Of a DNA stretch of 64,000 bases, positions 46,800-57,240 are shown piece by piece. The translations under genes and the position numbers were made by a program. Source of the DNA: Erinaceus europaeus (lineage: Eukaryota > Chordata > Mammalia > Eulipotyphla > Erinaceidae); assembly GCF_950295315.1 (NCBI RefSeq), contig NC_080175.1, positions 81,314,066 to 81,378,065 on the forward strand, read 5' to 3'. Within the stretch, counting starts at the first letter, position 1; every line of letters begins with the position of its first letter. Below the pieces are notes generated by a model that was given only the letters and a program-made list of their open reading frames with translations, was not told the origin of the DNA and ran no database searches.

Positions 46800-47022
46800 T
46801 TTTAAGTTACTTTGAAATTTTTATTTACTTATTATTGGATAGAGCCAGAAAGAAATGGAGAGGGGAGGGGAGCCAGAGAGGGAGAGAGACAGAGAGATAC
46901 CTGCAGCCCTGCTTCACCACTTGTAAAGCTTTCGTCTAGCAGGTGGGGACCAGGGGGTTGAACTTGAGTCCTTGCATACTGTAATGTCTGTGCTTATTCA
47001 GGTACACCACCACCTGGGCCCC
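46800..47022 (-). repeat. SINE-B
   Basis: Minus-strand copy: tail, AAGAAATGGAGAGGGGAGG, ACCTGCAGCCCTGCTTCACC, GGGGTTGAACTTGAGTCC (box B), and CACCACCTGGGCCCC head. Confidence 0.9.
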
Positions 47023-47224
47023 GAAAATTTCTTTTCTTTTAAGAGATCCACTGGTTAACAATTAGAGAAAATGAGCCAAATATCAAAGTTCAGAGAATGG
47101 GTTAAAGATAATTAAAGAGACATTACTAAATCACCTGACGAGATATGTCTTGTGAAAGGAATGAAATAAGTGTATCTCTATATCCACAAATGACAAACAA
47201 ATTAAAGAATTTAATTAATAATTA

Positions 47225-47335
47225 AATGGCACTAGGGTTGGTGAAGTAGATAAACACTGGCCTCTATGGGCAAGGTCATGAGTTGGATTCCCAGCAGCGC
47301 ATGTGCTCTGGTATATGGTTGTACAACTCACTAAT
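47225..47335 (+). repeat. SINE-C, 3'-truncated
   Basis: GGCACTAGGGTTGGTGAAG, ACTGGCCTCTATGGGCAAGG, GAGTTGGATTCCCAGCAGC and GCATGTGCTCTGG are the first two thirds of SINE-C; the CT-rich part is absent. Confidence 0.65.
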
Positions 47336-47734
47336 GTCAAAACCTGGAATCTACACCAGGTTTGTCAAATTCACCAAGACTGGATAGAGAACTATTTATT
47401 TAGATTCTCAAGGAGATAGGAGGAGTTTAAACAGAATATAGTAAAGCCGTTTTAAATTTGGTAACAGAACTCAAAGCAAATATATTTAAGGGTTTCCCAT
47501 GTTTCACAACTAAGAAGAAACTATTTTGATGGTAGGAATACCCAGTTCAGATTTATTTCAGTTTCTTTATGTCTTTTAAGTCAGGGCACATTTTGTTTTA
47601 ATGTGTCAAATAATTTCATAAGCATGGACATACACTGGCTATAAAGAAATTTCAAAATTAAATAAGAAACAAGAGAAAAATAAAATAAGCAATAGTCCAG
47701 CCACTTTAATGTTTCATCAATATTTTAAATGATT

Positions 47735-47992
47735 TTTAATTAATTAATTAATTAATTAATTTTTTATTGTTGTTATTGATGTCGTTGTTGGTGGATAGGA
47801 CAGAGAGAAATGGAGAGAGGAGGGGAAGACAGAGACCGGGAGAGAAAGATAAGACACCTGCAGACCTGCTTCACTGCCCGTGAAGCGACTCCCCTGCTGG
47901 TGGGGAGCCGGGGGCTCGAACCGGGATCCTTACACCCGTCCTTGTGCTTAGCGCCACATGCGCTTAACCCACTGAGCCACCACCGGACTCCC
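47735..47992 (-). repeat. SINE-A
   Basis: Minus-strand copy, tail a TTAA-repeat (47737-47764), then GTCGTTGTTGGTGGATAGG, GACCTGCTTCACTGCCCG, GGGGGCTCGAACCGGGATCC (intact box B) and GCCACCACCGGACTCC. Head and tail are intact. Confidence 0.93.
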
Positions 47993-48293
47993 TAATTTAT
48001 TTTTTTATATTTATTTATTTTCCTTTTGTTGCCCTTGTTTTTCATTGTTGTTGTAAATACTATTTGTTGTTGTTACTGATGTCATCATTGTTGTACAGGA
48101 CAGAGAGAAATGTATCGAATGAGGGAACAACAGAGAGGGAGAGAGAAAGATAGACACCTGCAGACCTGCTTCACTGCCTGTGAAGTGACTACCTTACAGG
48201 AGGGAAGCCAGGGGGCTTGAACCAGAATCCTTATGCTGGTCTTTGCACTTTGCGCCACGTGCGCTTAACCCACTGCGCTACTGCCCGACTCCC
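47993..48293 (-). repeat. Second SINE-A directly adjacent, same strand
   Basis: Complete minus-strand copy from CTAATTTATTTTTTTATATT to GCTACTGCCCGACTCCC. More diverged than its neighbour (GAAATGTATCGAATGAGGG). Confidence 0.93.
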
Positions 48294-48299
48294 TAAATA

Positions 48300-49800
48300 G
48301 CTTTGATACATTTTTCATATTAATATATTGGTTGGAAAGCAAAACCAGAGTGGTAACTTTTCACAGTAAGTAGGTGTTCCTTAATTAGTGGCAGCTAATT
48401 AACCAATCACAAATGAGCAATACACAGATAAAGAACACTCAAATATTCATACTGATTTAGATTTTTAAATTTATCTCCATAACACAAATGTTTTGTTCTC
48501 TACCTTTATTTAAAATGAAAAAGTTGTCTATGGATTAGAAATATGCAAACTTTTAATTTACTGATTCATTTTCACTTTTCTGATTTAACCTACAAAATAA
48601 AAAGTTGACTTTACGGCAAGTAATGACTATTCTGTTCCAACAGGGGAGGTTTCCTAACTTTGGACACAATACAAATATTATGTTAATTTTTCTGCAGCAG
48701 TAACAAATCTGCACATTAAGTCAGGTAACAGAGGCACAATGCAACACAATTTTCTTGAGGAGATTTTTCACTGAAAATCGATTTTTTTATAAAAAAATTT
48801 TATAAAAAAATCTTACAATTTTTTTATACATTTTTTTCATACAATCACAGGCATAAAGGTGATTGGAAGAAATAAATGTATCTTTGCTCAGTTTACCATT
48901 TACACTTACTTTTAGGTGAAGGACAAAAGAATAGCAATAGGAAGTCAGAAGAGAAAAAGTATATTTATGAGTTGGTGGTTATGTAAGTACTTCTCGATCA
49001 AAATAGCAATTGTTTAAGGAAAAGGCAAAAACAACATTGTATTTATAACTGCATTTAAAACAAGCAAATTTTACATTTCTTCCCAAGCAGTATGAATCTA
49101 ACATTTAAATAATGCCAACATAGGGAAACTTGTTAAGGGTTAGATAACATAATCTAGTTTTTAGCTTGAAATTTATATCAGGAAATCAGATAAGATTTCC
49201 CTGCAGGCACTATGCAGAAGTATTTACTCTTTCATCTTTTTCAGGTAGAAAGTTGTTTGACTTTACATTTTTTGCTTTCAAAAGTAGCAAAAGTATATAT
49301 TTTCCCTTAATGGGCACGTAGTTTATTCAAGACTGATTGAATCTATTTTGAATTCATGGCAGTGTTAGATTTGAATAACTGGTGCTCATCTGTGGGGACT
49401 TTAGTTGTTTGATCTGCACCAAACTAGATCAGAAATTTAAAGCGGTGTGTCTCCTAATCATTCTCTAAAAGGAATGTCCTGAAGGAATTAAAATTTATTG
49501 GAAAAATATAACATTGCATCCTCCAGGAATACACTAGTTACTAGTGGACTTTAACTCAAATGCTTTACAGAGAAAGTCTTAGCAGATTTTCATACCTAAA
49601 GGGAAGTTTGTGATCCTCTAGGAACTTGATACCACGAATTCTATAATCTCTGCTGTAAGTCATACTTCGCATTGCATTATAGCCTCCCTCTACAGAATAT
49701 TTTTGAGTTTGATTTTTCTTTGGGAAATGCTGTTTTGCAAGAAAGTTACTGCATCAGGGGTCCAATTTCACACCTCCCCTAAGTATATGGCAACACAGGT
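48300..49800. other. Unique AT-rich intron with a palindrome
   Basis: No repeat family or exon recognised. A 33-bp perfect palindrome lies at 48780-48812, listed separately. Confidence 0.5.
48780..48812 (+). repeat. Perfect AT-rich palindrome
   Basis: 15-base arms GATTTTTTTATAAAA and TTTTATAAAAAAATC with a 3-A loop. A TTTTTTTATACA stretch follows at once, so the region is built of a short A/T repeat. Confidence 0.95.
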
Positions 49801-49814
49801 CGCCCATCAAGGTG

Positions 49815-49970
49815 TTATATTATAGCTCATTTGGAAAGTGTGCTGCTTTGCCATGTGAGAGTGTCAGGTTCAAGCCCAACCCTCACCACATTAAAGAAAG
49901 CTTTGGTGCTGTGGCCTCTTTCATTTTCCCTCTGCCTCTATTTCTCTATAAATAAAATAAGTATTTATTC
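49815..49970 (+). repeat. tRNA-like SINE, family unclear
   Basis: AGCTCATTTGGAAAGTGTGC, GTGTCAGGTTCAAGCCCAAC (good box B), AAGAAAGCTTTGGTGCTG, a CT-rich tract and AATAAAATAAGTA tail. A shorter SINE-C-like fragment follows at about 50010-50095. Confidence 0.55.
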
Positions 49971-50221
49971 TCTTCTCTACCTGTTTCTTCCTCTCTGCTC
50001 TCTCAAAAAATTAGTAATTGGTCCAGGAAGGTTGCTCCATGAGCACTCATGACCCTGAGTTCATTCTCTAGCACTAAATAAAAAAGCTTTAAGACTTTTT
50101 TCGTAGATATGCAGAAATTATGTGTAAAATATATAGATTTCTAGCTTGTAGGAAAGAGTAAATGACTGCTTCAAACCTTATGTACTTCACTGTTATTATT
50201 TTGATATATATTATTTTTTTA

Positions 50222-50275
50222 ACCAGAACGCTGCTCAACTCTGGCTTATGGTGGAGCTGGGGATTTCCTATTGTT
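50222..50275 (-). repeat. SINE type D fragment
   Basis: CAGAACGCTGCTCAACTCTGGCTTATGGTGG block of type D only; the rest is missing. Confidence 0.55.
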
Positions 50276-50329
50276 TTGCAGATATACTAATAAACTTATA
50301 CAATTATAGAATTTCAGAATTGTAAAGAT

Positions 50330-50640
50330 ACCTTTTATTTTATCTTCATGGAAAAAAAGAGACAAAGACATAGACTTTAGGGATATAATTAGAATTGAAA
50401 GAAAAAAATAACCCAGAGCATCAAAGCAATTAACTATGACTGAAATATAGAGTTGGTATACTGCACCAGAGCAAAGGATTTTTGGGAAAGGTGGTATGGG
50501 GGCTTCGAAGTCCTGATGCACAATATTAGAAAGGACCTACATTGGGCGTGAGAGTATTTTGCAGACAGCTGTCATGGAGAGATGAGAAATTGAACCCATT
50601 AACAAATGTACTATAATCTATTAATGTCTAAAAAAAATAA
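50330..50640 (+). mobile_element. Old L1 3' end
   Basis: GTTGGTATACTGCACCAGAGC, GCAAAGGATTTTTGGG, AAAGGACCTACATTGGGCG, GAGATGAGAAATTGAACCC and a short A-rich tail. Same type as 4093 and 29385. Confidence 0.65.
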
Positions 50641-50724
50641 AAATAATAGTTGACACAAGTGTCATTGATGTGCAGTCTTATCTAGCATTGCTGAAAAATA
50701 TTGTAGTTAAGACTGTTTCTGGGG

Positions 50725-50945
50725 GCCAGGCGGTGGTGCACCTGGTTGAGCGCACATGTTGCAATGCACAAGGACCCAGGTTCGACCCCCCGGTCCCCAC
50801 CTGCAGGGGGAAAGCTTTGCGAGTGGTGAAGCAGGGTCGCAGGTGTCTTTCTGTCTCTCTCCCTCTCTGTCTCTCCCTTCCTCTTGATTTCTGACTGTCT
50901 CTATCCAATGAATAAATAAATAAAGATAATAATAAAAAATTAAAA
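50725..50945 (+). repeat. SINE-B, best copy
   Basis: GGGGCCAGGCGGTGGTGCACC, GCGCACATGTTGCAATGC, CCAGGTTCGACCCCCC (intact box B), CACCTGCAGGGGGAAAGC, GAAGCAGGGTCGCAGGTG, CT-rich tract and (AATAA)n tail. It is the closest to full length in the window. Confidence 0.95.
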
Positions 50946-51074
50946 ACCTACAAAAAGAGACTTTCTGATAATTACATACAACAAAAGAATTCCAAGCTTT
51001 TCAAATATGAACTAGCTATTGTTTTATTATTCTTACAAAACAGCATACACACAACTACTTTCCTACTCCTCCTC

Positions 51075-51190
51075 CTCCTTTTAAATCAGTATATCGCTCA
51101 CTTCTGGCTATTGGTGGTTCCAGAGATCAAGCCTGGGATCTTATATGAAAGTCCTATGTGCTAGGTGTGCATTATGTCCTCAGTCTCTAG
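51075..51190 (-). repeat. SINE type D
   Basis: ATATCGCTCACTTCTGGC, GATCAAGCCTGGGATC (box B-like), GTCCTATGTGC and GTGTGCATTATGTCCTCAG. Confidence 0.55.
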
Positions 51191-51314
51191 AACATGGACT
51201 TTCAATGCTATGCTTAGAACCTAATTTTCATCTACGAATCAAGGATTCTTAAGTTGCTTTTCTTAAGTTAGAGAAAGATAGGTAGAAAGAAGAAGGGAGA
51301 AGAAGGGAAGATGG

Positions 51315-52020
51315 TGGACTTCACGTGTGGAATGACAACCCTTCAGCTTCATTACTCGGGTGAGACCTTTCCTTTTATAGTACACTCTAATTTCATCTCA
51401 GGTAGTTCACTTTCTAATAAAGTCCCATAACCTAGATATACACCAGTTTCTGTGAGAGAGAGCTTATGTTCACACGTATCCATAAACTACTGCAAAATAT
51501 ATACCTGAAAGCAGAAGTACACTAGAGTTTGCAGTGAGTACCTCCCTAACACTTCCTCTCCACTATTCCAAGCTTGGGATCCATGATTGCTCAACAAATT
51601 GTTTGGCTTCATATGTTAACTCTCTTTTCAATCACCAGGTTCCAGATGCCACCAGGATGCTGGCCAGGCTTCCCTGGATTGAAGACCCCACCAATGTGTC
51701 CTGGAGCTCAGCTTCCCCAGAGACACACCCTACTAGGGAAAGAGAGAGGCAGGCTGGGAGTATGGACCGACCAGTCAACGCCCATGTTCAGCGGGGAAGC
51801 AATTACAGAAGCCAGACCTTCTACCTTCTGCAACCCTCAACGACCCTGGGTCCATGCTCCCAGAGGGCTAGAGAATGGGAAAGCTATCATGGGAGGGGGT
51901 GGGTTATGGAGATTGGGTGGTGGGAATTGTGTGGAGTTGTACCCCTCCTACCTTATGTTTTTGTTCATTAATCCTTTCTTAAATAAAAAATTAAAAAATA
52001 AAAAATAAAATATATAAACA
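51315..52020 (+). mobile_element. Young L1-A 3' end, near-twin of 27230-27921
   Basis: Starts GGACTTCACGTGTGGAATG inside the 3'UTR and ends at an A-rich tail. It has the same internal deletion and about 10 differences in 680 bp relative to the copy inside the L1 at 24583. Flanks are A/G-rich so the target duplication is unclear. Confidence 0.92.
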
Positions 52021-52029
52021 TAAAAAAAA

Positions 52030-52113
52030 GAAAGAAGGAGGGAGGGAGGGAGAGAGAGGGAGAGGGAGAGGGAGAGGGAGAGGGAGAGGGAGAGGGAGAG
52101 GGAGAGAGAGAGA
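52030..52113 (+). repeat. (GAGGGA)n microsatellite
   Basis: GGAGGGA then GAGGGA units ending in a short GA run; it follows the A tail of the L1-A and precedes an old SINE. Confidence 0.93.
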
Positions 52114-52114
52114 C

Positions 52115-52215
52115 CACATCACAGCTTCCTTCAGTGCAATACAGACAGTGCTCAAACCTGGTTATTGCACATGGCAAATCAGCACACTACCCAAGTGAGC
52201 TATCTCACCACCTTG
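52115..52215 (-). repeat. SINE type D
   Basis: ACATCACAGCTTCCTTCAGTG, CTCAAACCTGGTTATTGCAC, GGCAAATCAGCACACTACCC and AGTGAGCTATCTCACC in the order of this family. Confidence 0.6.
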
Positions 52216-52219
52216 ATAT

Positions 52220-52980
52220 TCTTCAATTTTAAATCAAGTATATTTAGAGTATTTAGTTCTACCAACTTATGCTTTCCTCCCCACTTTTAATGTAGATACT
52301 AAATTCCGACATACTTAATCTAGGTTCTACACTTCTGCATGAAGTTATTCTTTTAATCAGAAGACAGCATTTTTTTTTTGGATGAAATAAGAGGTTATTT
52401 AAAACTACAGTCACCAATAGATACTTGTAATTTTCAAGTACATGCTAATTATTCTTGTATGATATATTCAAATCATACAGGTGAGACAACTGCAGTATTG
52501 TTATCAATCTCAAGTTTGCTTATGGAGAAATTCTGTGGAGAATTGCTGGGCCCACTAATCTATAGTCTTTACTGAGTGTAGAGTTTGCTGTACAACATGG
52601 AAATTAGTTACTCTACTTCCATAATGAGTGTCTGTGTCAAATTTCCTCCCTGTCTATTTTCTATCATGTATTGTTGTTTTAATTAATACCAAATGCTCAT
52701 ATTCAATTTCTGTATTACACATTACAACAAATAAGAACTTTGAAAAAATAAAGAAAAAGACTTTCAAATTTCTTTTCAATCCAGCAGTTTGTTGATTCCA
52801 TTAGAAAAATTCAGTTATATCTGAAACTGAATTGGTCAATATTTACAGCATTTTTACTTTAGATTAGTATTTCTGTTCTTATAAAAATCATGTAGCACCT
52901 ACAGAGGTCCTAGTCAATTATAAAAATGACATTTCACTTAAGTTCACAAGTGTTATTTATTTAAGTTTTAAACATATTTT
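52220..52980. other. Unique AT-rich intron, nothing recognised
   Basis: No repeat family or exon recognised. Confidence 0.5.
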
Positions 52981-52989
52981 GTTTGATTT

Positions 52990-53205
52990 ATTTTAATGAG
53001 AGATACAGGTATGTGTGTGCATAGACACACAAATGGAGAGAGAGAGGGAGAGAGAAGCAGAGGGAGAGGGAGAGAGGGAGAGAGAGAGAGAGAGAGACTA
53101 CAACAATGCCCAGCTCTGGTTAGGTGGCATGGGGGACTGCACATGTTATTTGGGACTCTCAGCATGAAAGTCTTTTTGCATAACCATTATGTTATCCCCC
53201 TAACT
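52990..53205 (-). repeat. SINE type D, longest copy
   Basis: Tail side has AATGAGAGATACAGG, then a GAGAGG-rich run (53035-53097), CAATGCCCAGCTCTGG, GACTGCACATG, GGGACTCTCAGCATG and TTTGCATAACCATTATG. Confidence 0.65.
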
Positions 53206-53209
53206 TCAC

Positions 53210-54390
53210 AAGTATATTTATTTAGATGTTGTGATTATTTTTCTTTTATCTATACTTGGTAATGTAAGGTAATGGAGAATTAAGGCCATAGGGAACTTAA
53301 AATTCAAAGTGTAATACTTGCAGTGGTAGTGCTATACTCTCCCATGAACTTGTTCCCATTTTAGTAAATTCCCATTTTAGTCAATTTAATCCAGTCTAGT
53401 CAATTAAATCTAGTCAATTGAATCATTCTGTGCATTTCTGGAAGTACCTCATGTCATCCATTTGCACTTTCCTTAGTCTCACACTTTTCTTAGTTCATGT
53501 ATAATAAGCATGTATAGGTTGACATACAAGTCTACACTTAGGCTACATGAAGCATGAAATTGATCCTGACATCACAGAAGAGAACACAAATTAATGAAGA
53601 AGATGTGTTTCTGAACATAGTGATATTTGTTCAGAGAAGAGAAAACTCTCCTGTCCCCTTGAACAAACACATAAATGATGAAAAACAATGAAAAAAATGA
53701 GGAATGTACTCTACCTTGAAGGAATGTTTTATTTATTTGATTATGTCTCTAATAGCTAGTTCACATATTTTTATATAAAGAGGCAGACTCTCTGATTATG
53801 TATTCTTAGGAGCTGCTGGGAATCCCTGGGTTTACTAACCCAAAGAGATATATTGAACTGTCATCTGAAAAATCCATTTTCTTGAGAAAACAGAGTAAGA
53901 GAAGATAAAAGTTAAAAGACTTATTGTAAAACTTTGATGTTGAATAGTATGTAACTATCATAGAAGACAGCAAGAATCAAACATTCTCTCAAAAGAAACT
54001 CATTTGAATCATCCCTGAGTGATAAAAAATATTTCCCACAAATATCTTTACCTTTTTCTTTAACAATATATTTCTTAGGACATGAAATTATATATTAAAT
54101 AGGACTCATAGATATTTTGCTATATAACCAGTGAGTTAGAGGGGGAAAATGAAAATTACATTAAATCAGCATTTTATATAATTATTGGCCATCTGGATGT
54201 GAGAAATGCTTCCTTTCTCATGGAGAGTTTTCTTGAATAAAATCTAAAAACTGCTGACTGGTGAAAATGAACAAGATAATTTTAAGGAAATGACTTCACC
54301 AGCCACTGTGTCTTTACTACTGGATGTAAGAATAATGAACTGTTATGGGAGATTATGTTTGCAAAATGAGCTACCAGTTCATAATTAGTG
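53210..54390. other. Unique AT-rich intron, nothing recognised
   Basis: No exon recognised. At 53360-53425 a short word close to TAGTCAATT is repeated four times. Confidence 0.5.
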
Positions 54391-54399
54391 AAGCTATAC

Positions 54400-54660
54400 A
54401 ACACTCTGGTGAGCTAGGTGTGTTTTATTGCTGCCATTTTACAGATGCATAATGGGCTTTAGAGAATAATGAAATGTTTCAGGAAATCTGCATCAGCAGA
54501 AAGTTACAACTTGAATTATCCAGTTATGATACAAACACTATGGCCAGCATTGATGACCACTGACTGGATGTGATTTTAGGCAACTTCTTAGCTTCCTGTG
54601 CCTTAGTTTACTTATCTGTAAAATGGGAAGAACAAAAACAAGTGGGAAGAGCAACAATGT
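54400..54660 (+). repeat. Two MIR-like relics
   Basis: 54420-54490 has GCCATTTTACAGATGCATAA followed by GAATAATGAAATG (MIR core). 54555-54640 has TTAGGCAACTTCTTAGC and CTTATCTGTAAAATGGG, the classic MIR block before the core. Order and spacing are not clean, so they may be two elements. Confidence 0.6.
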
Positions 54661-54889
54661 TTCTCTCTAAAGATTGTTATCTACAGGAATTATTTAGCCT
54701 CTGGAAAACATCGCGTTTTTTGCCTCCAGAGTTATCGCTAGGGCTCAGTGCCTGCCCTACGAATCCATTGCTTCTGGAGGCAATTTTTTCCACTTTTTCA
54801 AAAAATAAATATGTATATATATGTTGGTATCTTCTAATTCTGCTTTTAAAAACCCCTTCTGTTTCATTTGGTTTAAATCCCCCCTGCTT

Positions 54890-54980
54890 AACACTGCATT
54901 CTATTTACATAACCACTATATTCTATTTACATAACCACTGCTGTCTATTTACAAAAATCACTTTTACATTTACATAAAGC
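54890..54980 (+). repeat. Short tandem repeats in LTR2 U3
   Basis: CTATTTACATAACCACT-like units occur three to four times with decay, upstream of the tRNA-like segment. They could be an enhancer-like repeat; only the repetition is observed. Confidence 0.8.
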
Positions 54981-54997
54981 ACCACCTTCCCTCCAGG

Positions 54998-55030
54998 GCA
55001 TTGGTGGTTTAGTGGTAGAATTCTCACCTG
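54998..55030 (+). other. tRNA-Gly 5'-half-like segment in LTR2 U3
   Basis: 33 bases beginning GCATTGGTGGTTTAGTGG and ending TTCTCACCTG match the 5' half of tRNA-Gly(GCC) as I know it at 31 of 33 positions. It contains a consensus-like box A (TGGTTTAGTGG) but no box B follows, so it is not a tRNA gene. It lies about 100 bp upstream of the LTR TATA box, in sense orientation. Confidence 0.85.
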
Positions 55031-55312
55031 CTCCACCCCCTCTCCTTGTCACACCCTGATTTTCACTAGTCACTTTTCTCTCCACCCTCTCTGCATCACA
55101 TCCTGTTCACACCCTACTTGGGAAGTATATATAAAGACAACATTGTTCGTTTTAGTTAGTTGTTAGTTTAGCTTAGCTTGGTATAGATTGCGCTGCGTCC
55201 TGCATGAATAAAGAGATACTGCGTACAGCTCAACCATGAGTCCCTGGTCGTCTGTCTCCCGTCAGTGAAGCTCAGCCCGACATATATACACATATGTATA
55301 TATACATATATA

Positions 55313-55346
<34 letters not shown>

Positions 55347-55849
55347 GGAAAGGGCAGAGAGAAATTGAGAGAGGAGGGGAGATAGAAAGGGAGAGAGAAA
55401 GATAGACACCTACAGATCTGCTTCACCACCCCCTGCAAGTGGGGAGTTGGGGGCTCAAACCAGTATCTTTGTGTGGGTCCTTGAGCTTTGTACTATGGGC
55501 ACTTAATCCGTTGTACTACCACCCAGATCCTGGAAAGCACTTTTATATAGCTGGTCAACTATTACTGTCAATAAAGTATTATTATTGTTTTATATCTATC
55601 TTTTTCAGTGTTAGAGAAATGAAAGAAAAATAAATCCTGCTCTGCCTACATGAACTTACATTCTACTTATTACCAGTACATTTTCTCAGCTGATGTGTAT
55701 CTGTATTCAAATCTTTCTTGTGAAAAGGAAGAAACAGGGTGTCTAAAGGACTTCTTTCCTTTATTGTTAAGAGGTAATTTCATAGAGGATGAGTTATTGA
55801 TGGAGAAACAATGTCATAGAGACACATGCACTTTGTTTTGATAGAAAAA

Positions 55850-55995
55850 GCAAAGACAGAGAAAGGGAGTCGCAGAGACCACAGTTCTGAAGCTTCCTTT
55901 AATGCAGTGGGAGGAGAAAGTATGCTTGAACCTGGGTATACACATGGAAAAATAGCATACTATACAAGCTATACTTCGAGCTATATTCAAATATG
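55850..55995 (-). repeat. SINE type D
   Basis: GAAAGGGAGTCGCAGAGACC, GAAGCTTCCTTTAATGC, TTGAACCTGGGTATACAC, GGAAAAATAGCATACTATAC in family order. Confidence 0.65.
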
Positions 55996-56225
55996 TAAAT
56001 TTTACCATTAGAATGAGGGGGGGACTTCCGGAGGCATAACTACAGAGTAGCAGCGGCTGCACTTTGCTCACTCTGGTCAACTAGGAAAAGCTATGAAAAT
56101 CATCTAAAGACTCAGCAATATACAACCAGCATTTTTTAGAAATTCACCAAGCCACAGGTGAGTACAGAATGTGTGGATTGTGGACAGAAAGGGGGTGAGG
56201 GAGAGATTCCTGGGACTAAAAGGCT

Positions 56226-56254
56226 GTACATGTATATGTATATATATGTATATG

Positions 56255-56331
<77 letters not shown>
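56226..56331 (+). repeat. (TA)n then (GA)n compound microsatellite
   Basis: TATATG-type and pure TA run to 56293, then GA repeats to about 56331, within the L1 5' region. Confidence 0.95.
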
Positions 56332-56334
<3 letters not shown>

Positions 56335-57189
56335 AACAAAAAGAAAACCACCTAAGCCACAGGTTAGTACATACATATGTAGCTTGTGAATGGAAATGGG
56401 GGTGAAGAGCAACTCTCAGGACTAAAACCAGTGCTTAAGGATGGTTGGCACCAAACTGGGAGATTGTCAGCTGAGGTGTACCACTTCCAGGTCAGAGTTT
56501 AAGCAACAAAGAACTGTTAGAAAAAAAACAGTCACCTAACATCTCAGAAATTTACTACTGTGACTTCTTGAGTTCCCAATGCTGTTGTCCCACAGAGGCT
56601 GTATCAGCAGCAGGGAGATGCTATATTGACATCCAGGACACTGACTGGCTTGGTGACTCAGGATAAAATCTCTCCCCAAGACATACAAATAGGGAAATCA
56701 AACACCTTAGTCACAGTGCCACCTGCTGGCACAATAATAAAAACTACACTAAATTCGGAAACTGAGAAACACATAGACAGCAATGACAAAAAACCCAGCT
56801 GGCCAGACAGACAGGTACAGATCTAGAAAAAACGACAGTGATAGAATTCAGAAAACTCACTGTGAAGTCATTTCAAGAAACTAAATTTAAGATTAATGAA
56901 CTCAGTGATCATTTTACCAAAGAATGACAAAGAAAAAACAAAACAAAGCTTCTGAACAGAACTGAAGGGCCTAAAGGGCATTTTGATTGCAGTTCAGGCT
57001 GAGGTAACAGGCCTTGGAAGCAGATTTAATCAAGTGGAGGAAATAATATTAACACTAAAAGACACAAACACCACACTCTGAATTTGAAATTTTTGGAGAG
57101 GAAAAGTTTAAGAAAAATCAAGCAGTTCTCTTTGAAATAGGAGACTCCATTAGAAAGATGAACATCAGAGTTATTGGGAATCCTGAAGA

Positions 57190-57240
57190 AGAGAAGAAAA
57201 GAGAAGAGAAAGAGAGAGAGAGAGAGAAAGAGAGAGAACT
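57190..57240 (+). repeat. (GA)n-rich tract in L1 ORF1
   Basis: GAGAAGAGAAAGAGAGAGAG-type run, probably expanded from an ORF1 A/G-rich coiled-coil coding stretch. Confidence 0.85.

Larger units (their letters stand above)
54822..55282 (+). mobile_element. Solo LTR of an endogenous retrovirus (LTR2)
   Basis: 461 bp with TGTTGG ... CCGACA ends, flanked by TATATA (54816-54821 and 55283-55288). It has a TATA box (TATATATAAA, 55126-55135) and a polyadenylation signal AATAAA (55207-55212) in plus orientation, then a CG-containing U5 ending CAGTGAAGCTCAGCCC. LTR1 ends in a similar way (CAGTGAAGCTAGACCC), so both come from related families. No internal viral sequence is present. U3 holds the tRNA-Gly-like segment listed next and a short tandem repeat at 54900-54960. 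Confidence 0.9.
54711..55529 (-). repeat. Long-form SINE-A split by an LTR
   Basis: 54711-54821 is the 3' module (arms GCCTCCAGA at 54722 and TCTGGAGGC ending 54781). 55283-55529 is the rest: a TA-rich stretch, AGAGAAATTGAGAGAGG, ACCTACAGATCTGCTTCACC, CTCAAACCAGTATC (box B), and TACTACCACCCAG head. Flanks CTGGAAAACA (54701) and CTGGAAAGCA (55530) are its target repeat. The tail holds the TATA target of the LTR. Confidence 0.9.

Noticed and set aside
54998..55075. A functional tRNA-Gly gene
   Set aside because: Only the 5' half matches; no anticodon stem partner, T-arm or box B follows.
56104..56412. Ser/Leu and Ile/Tyr repeat frames
   Set aside because: Products of the TA/GA compound microsatellite.
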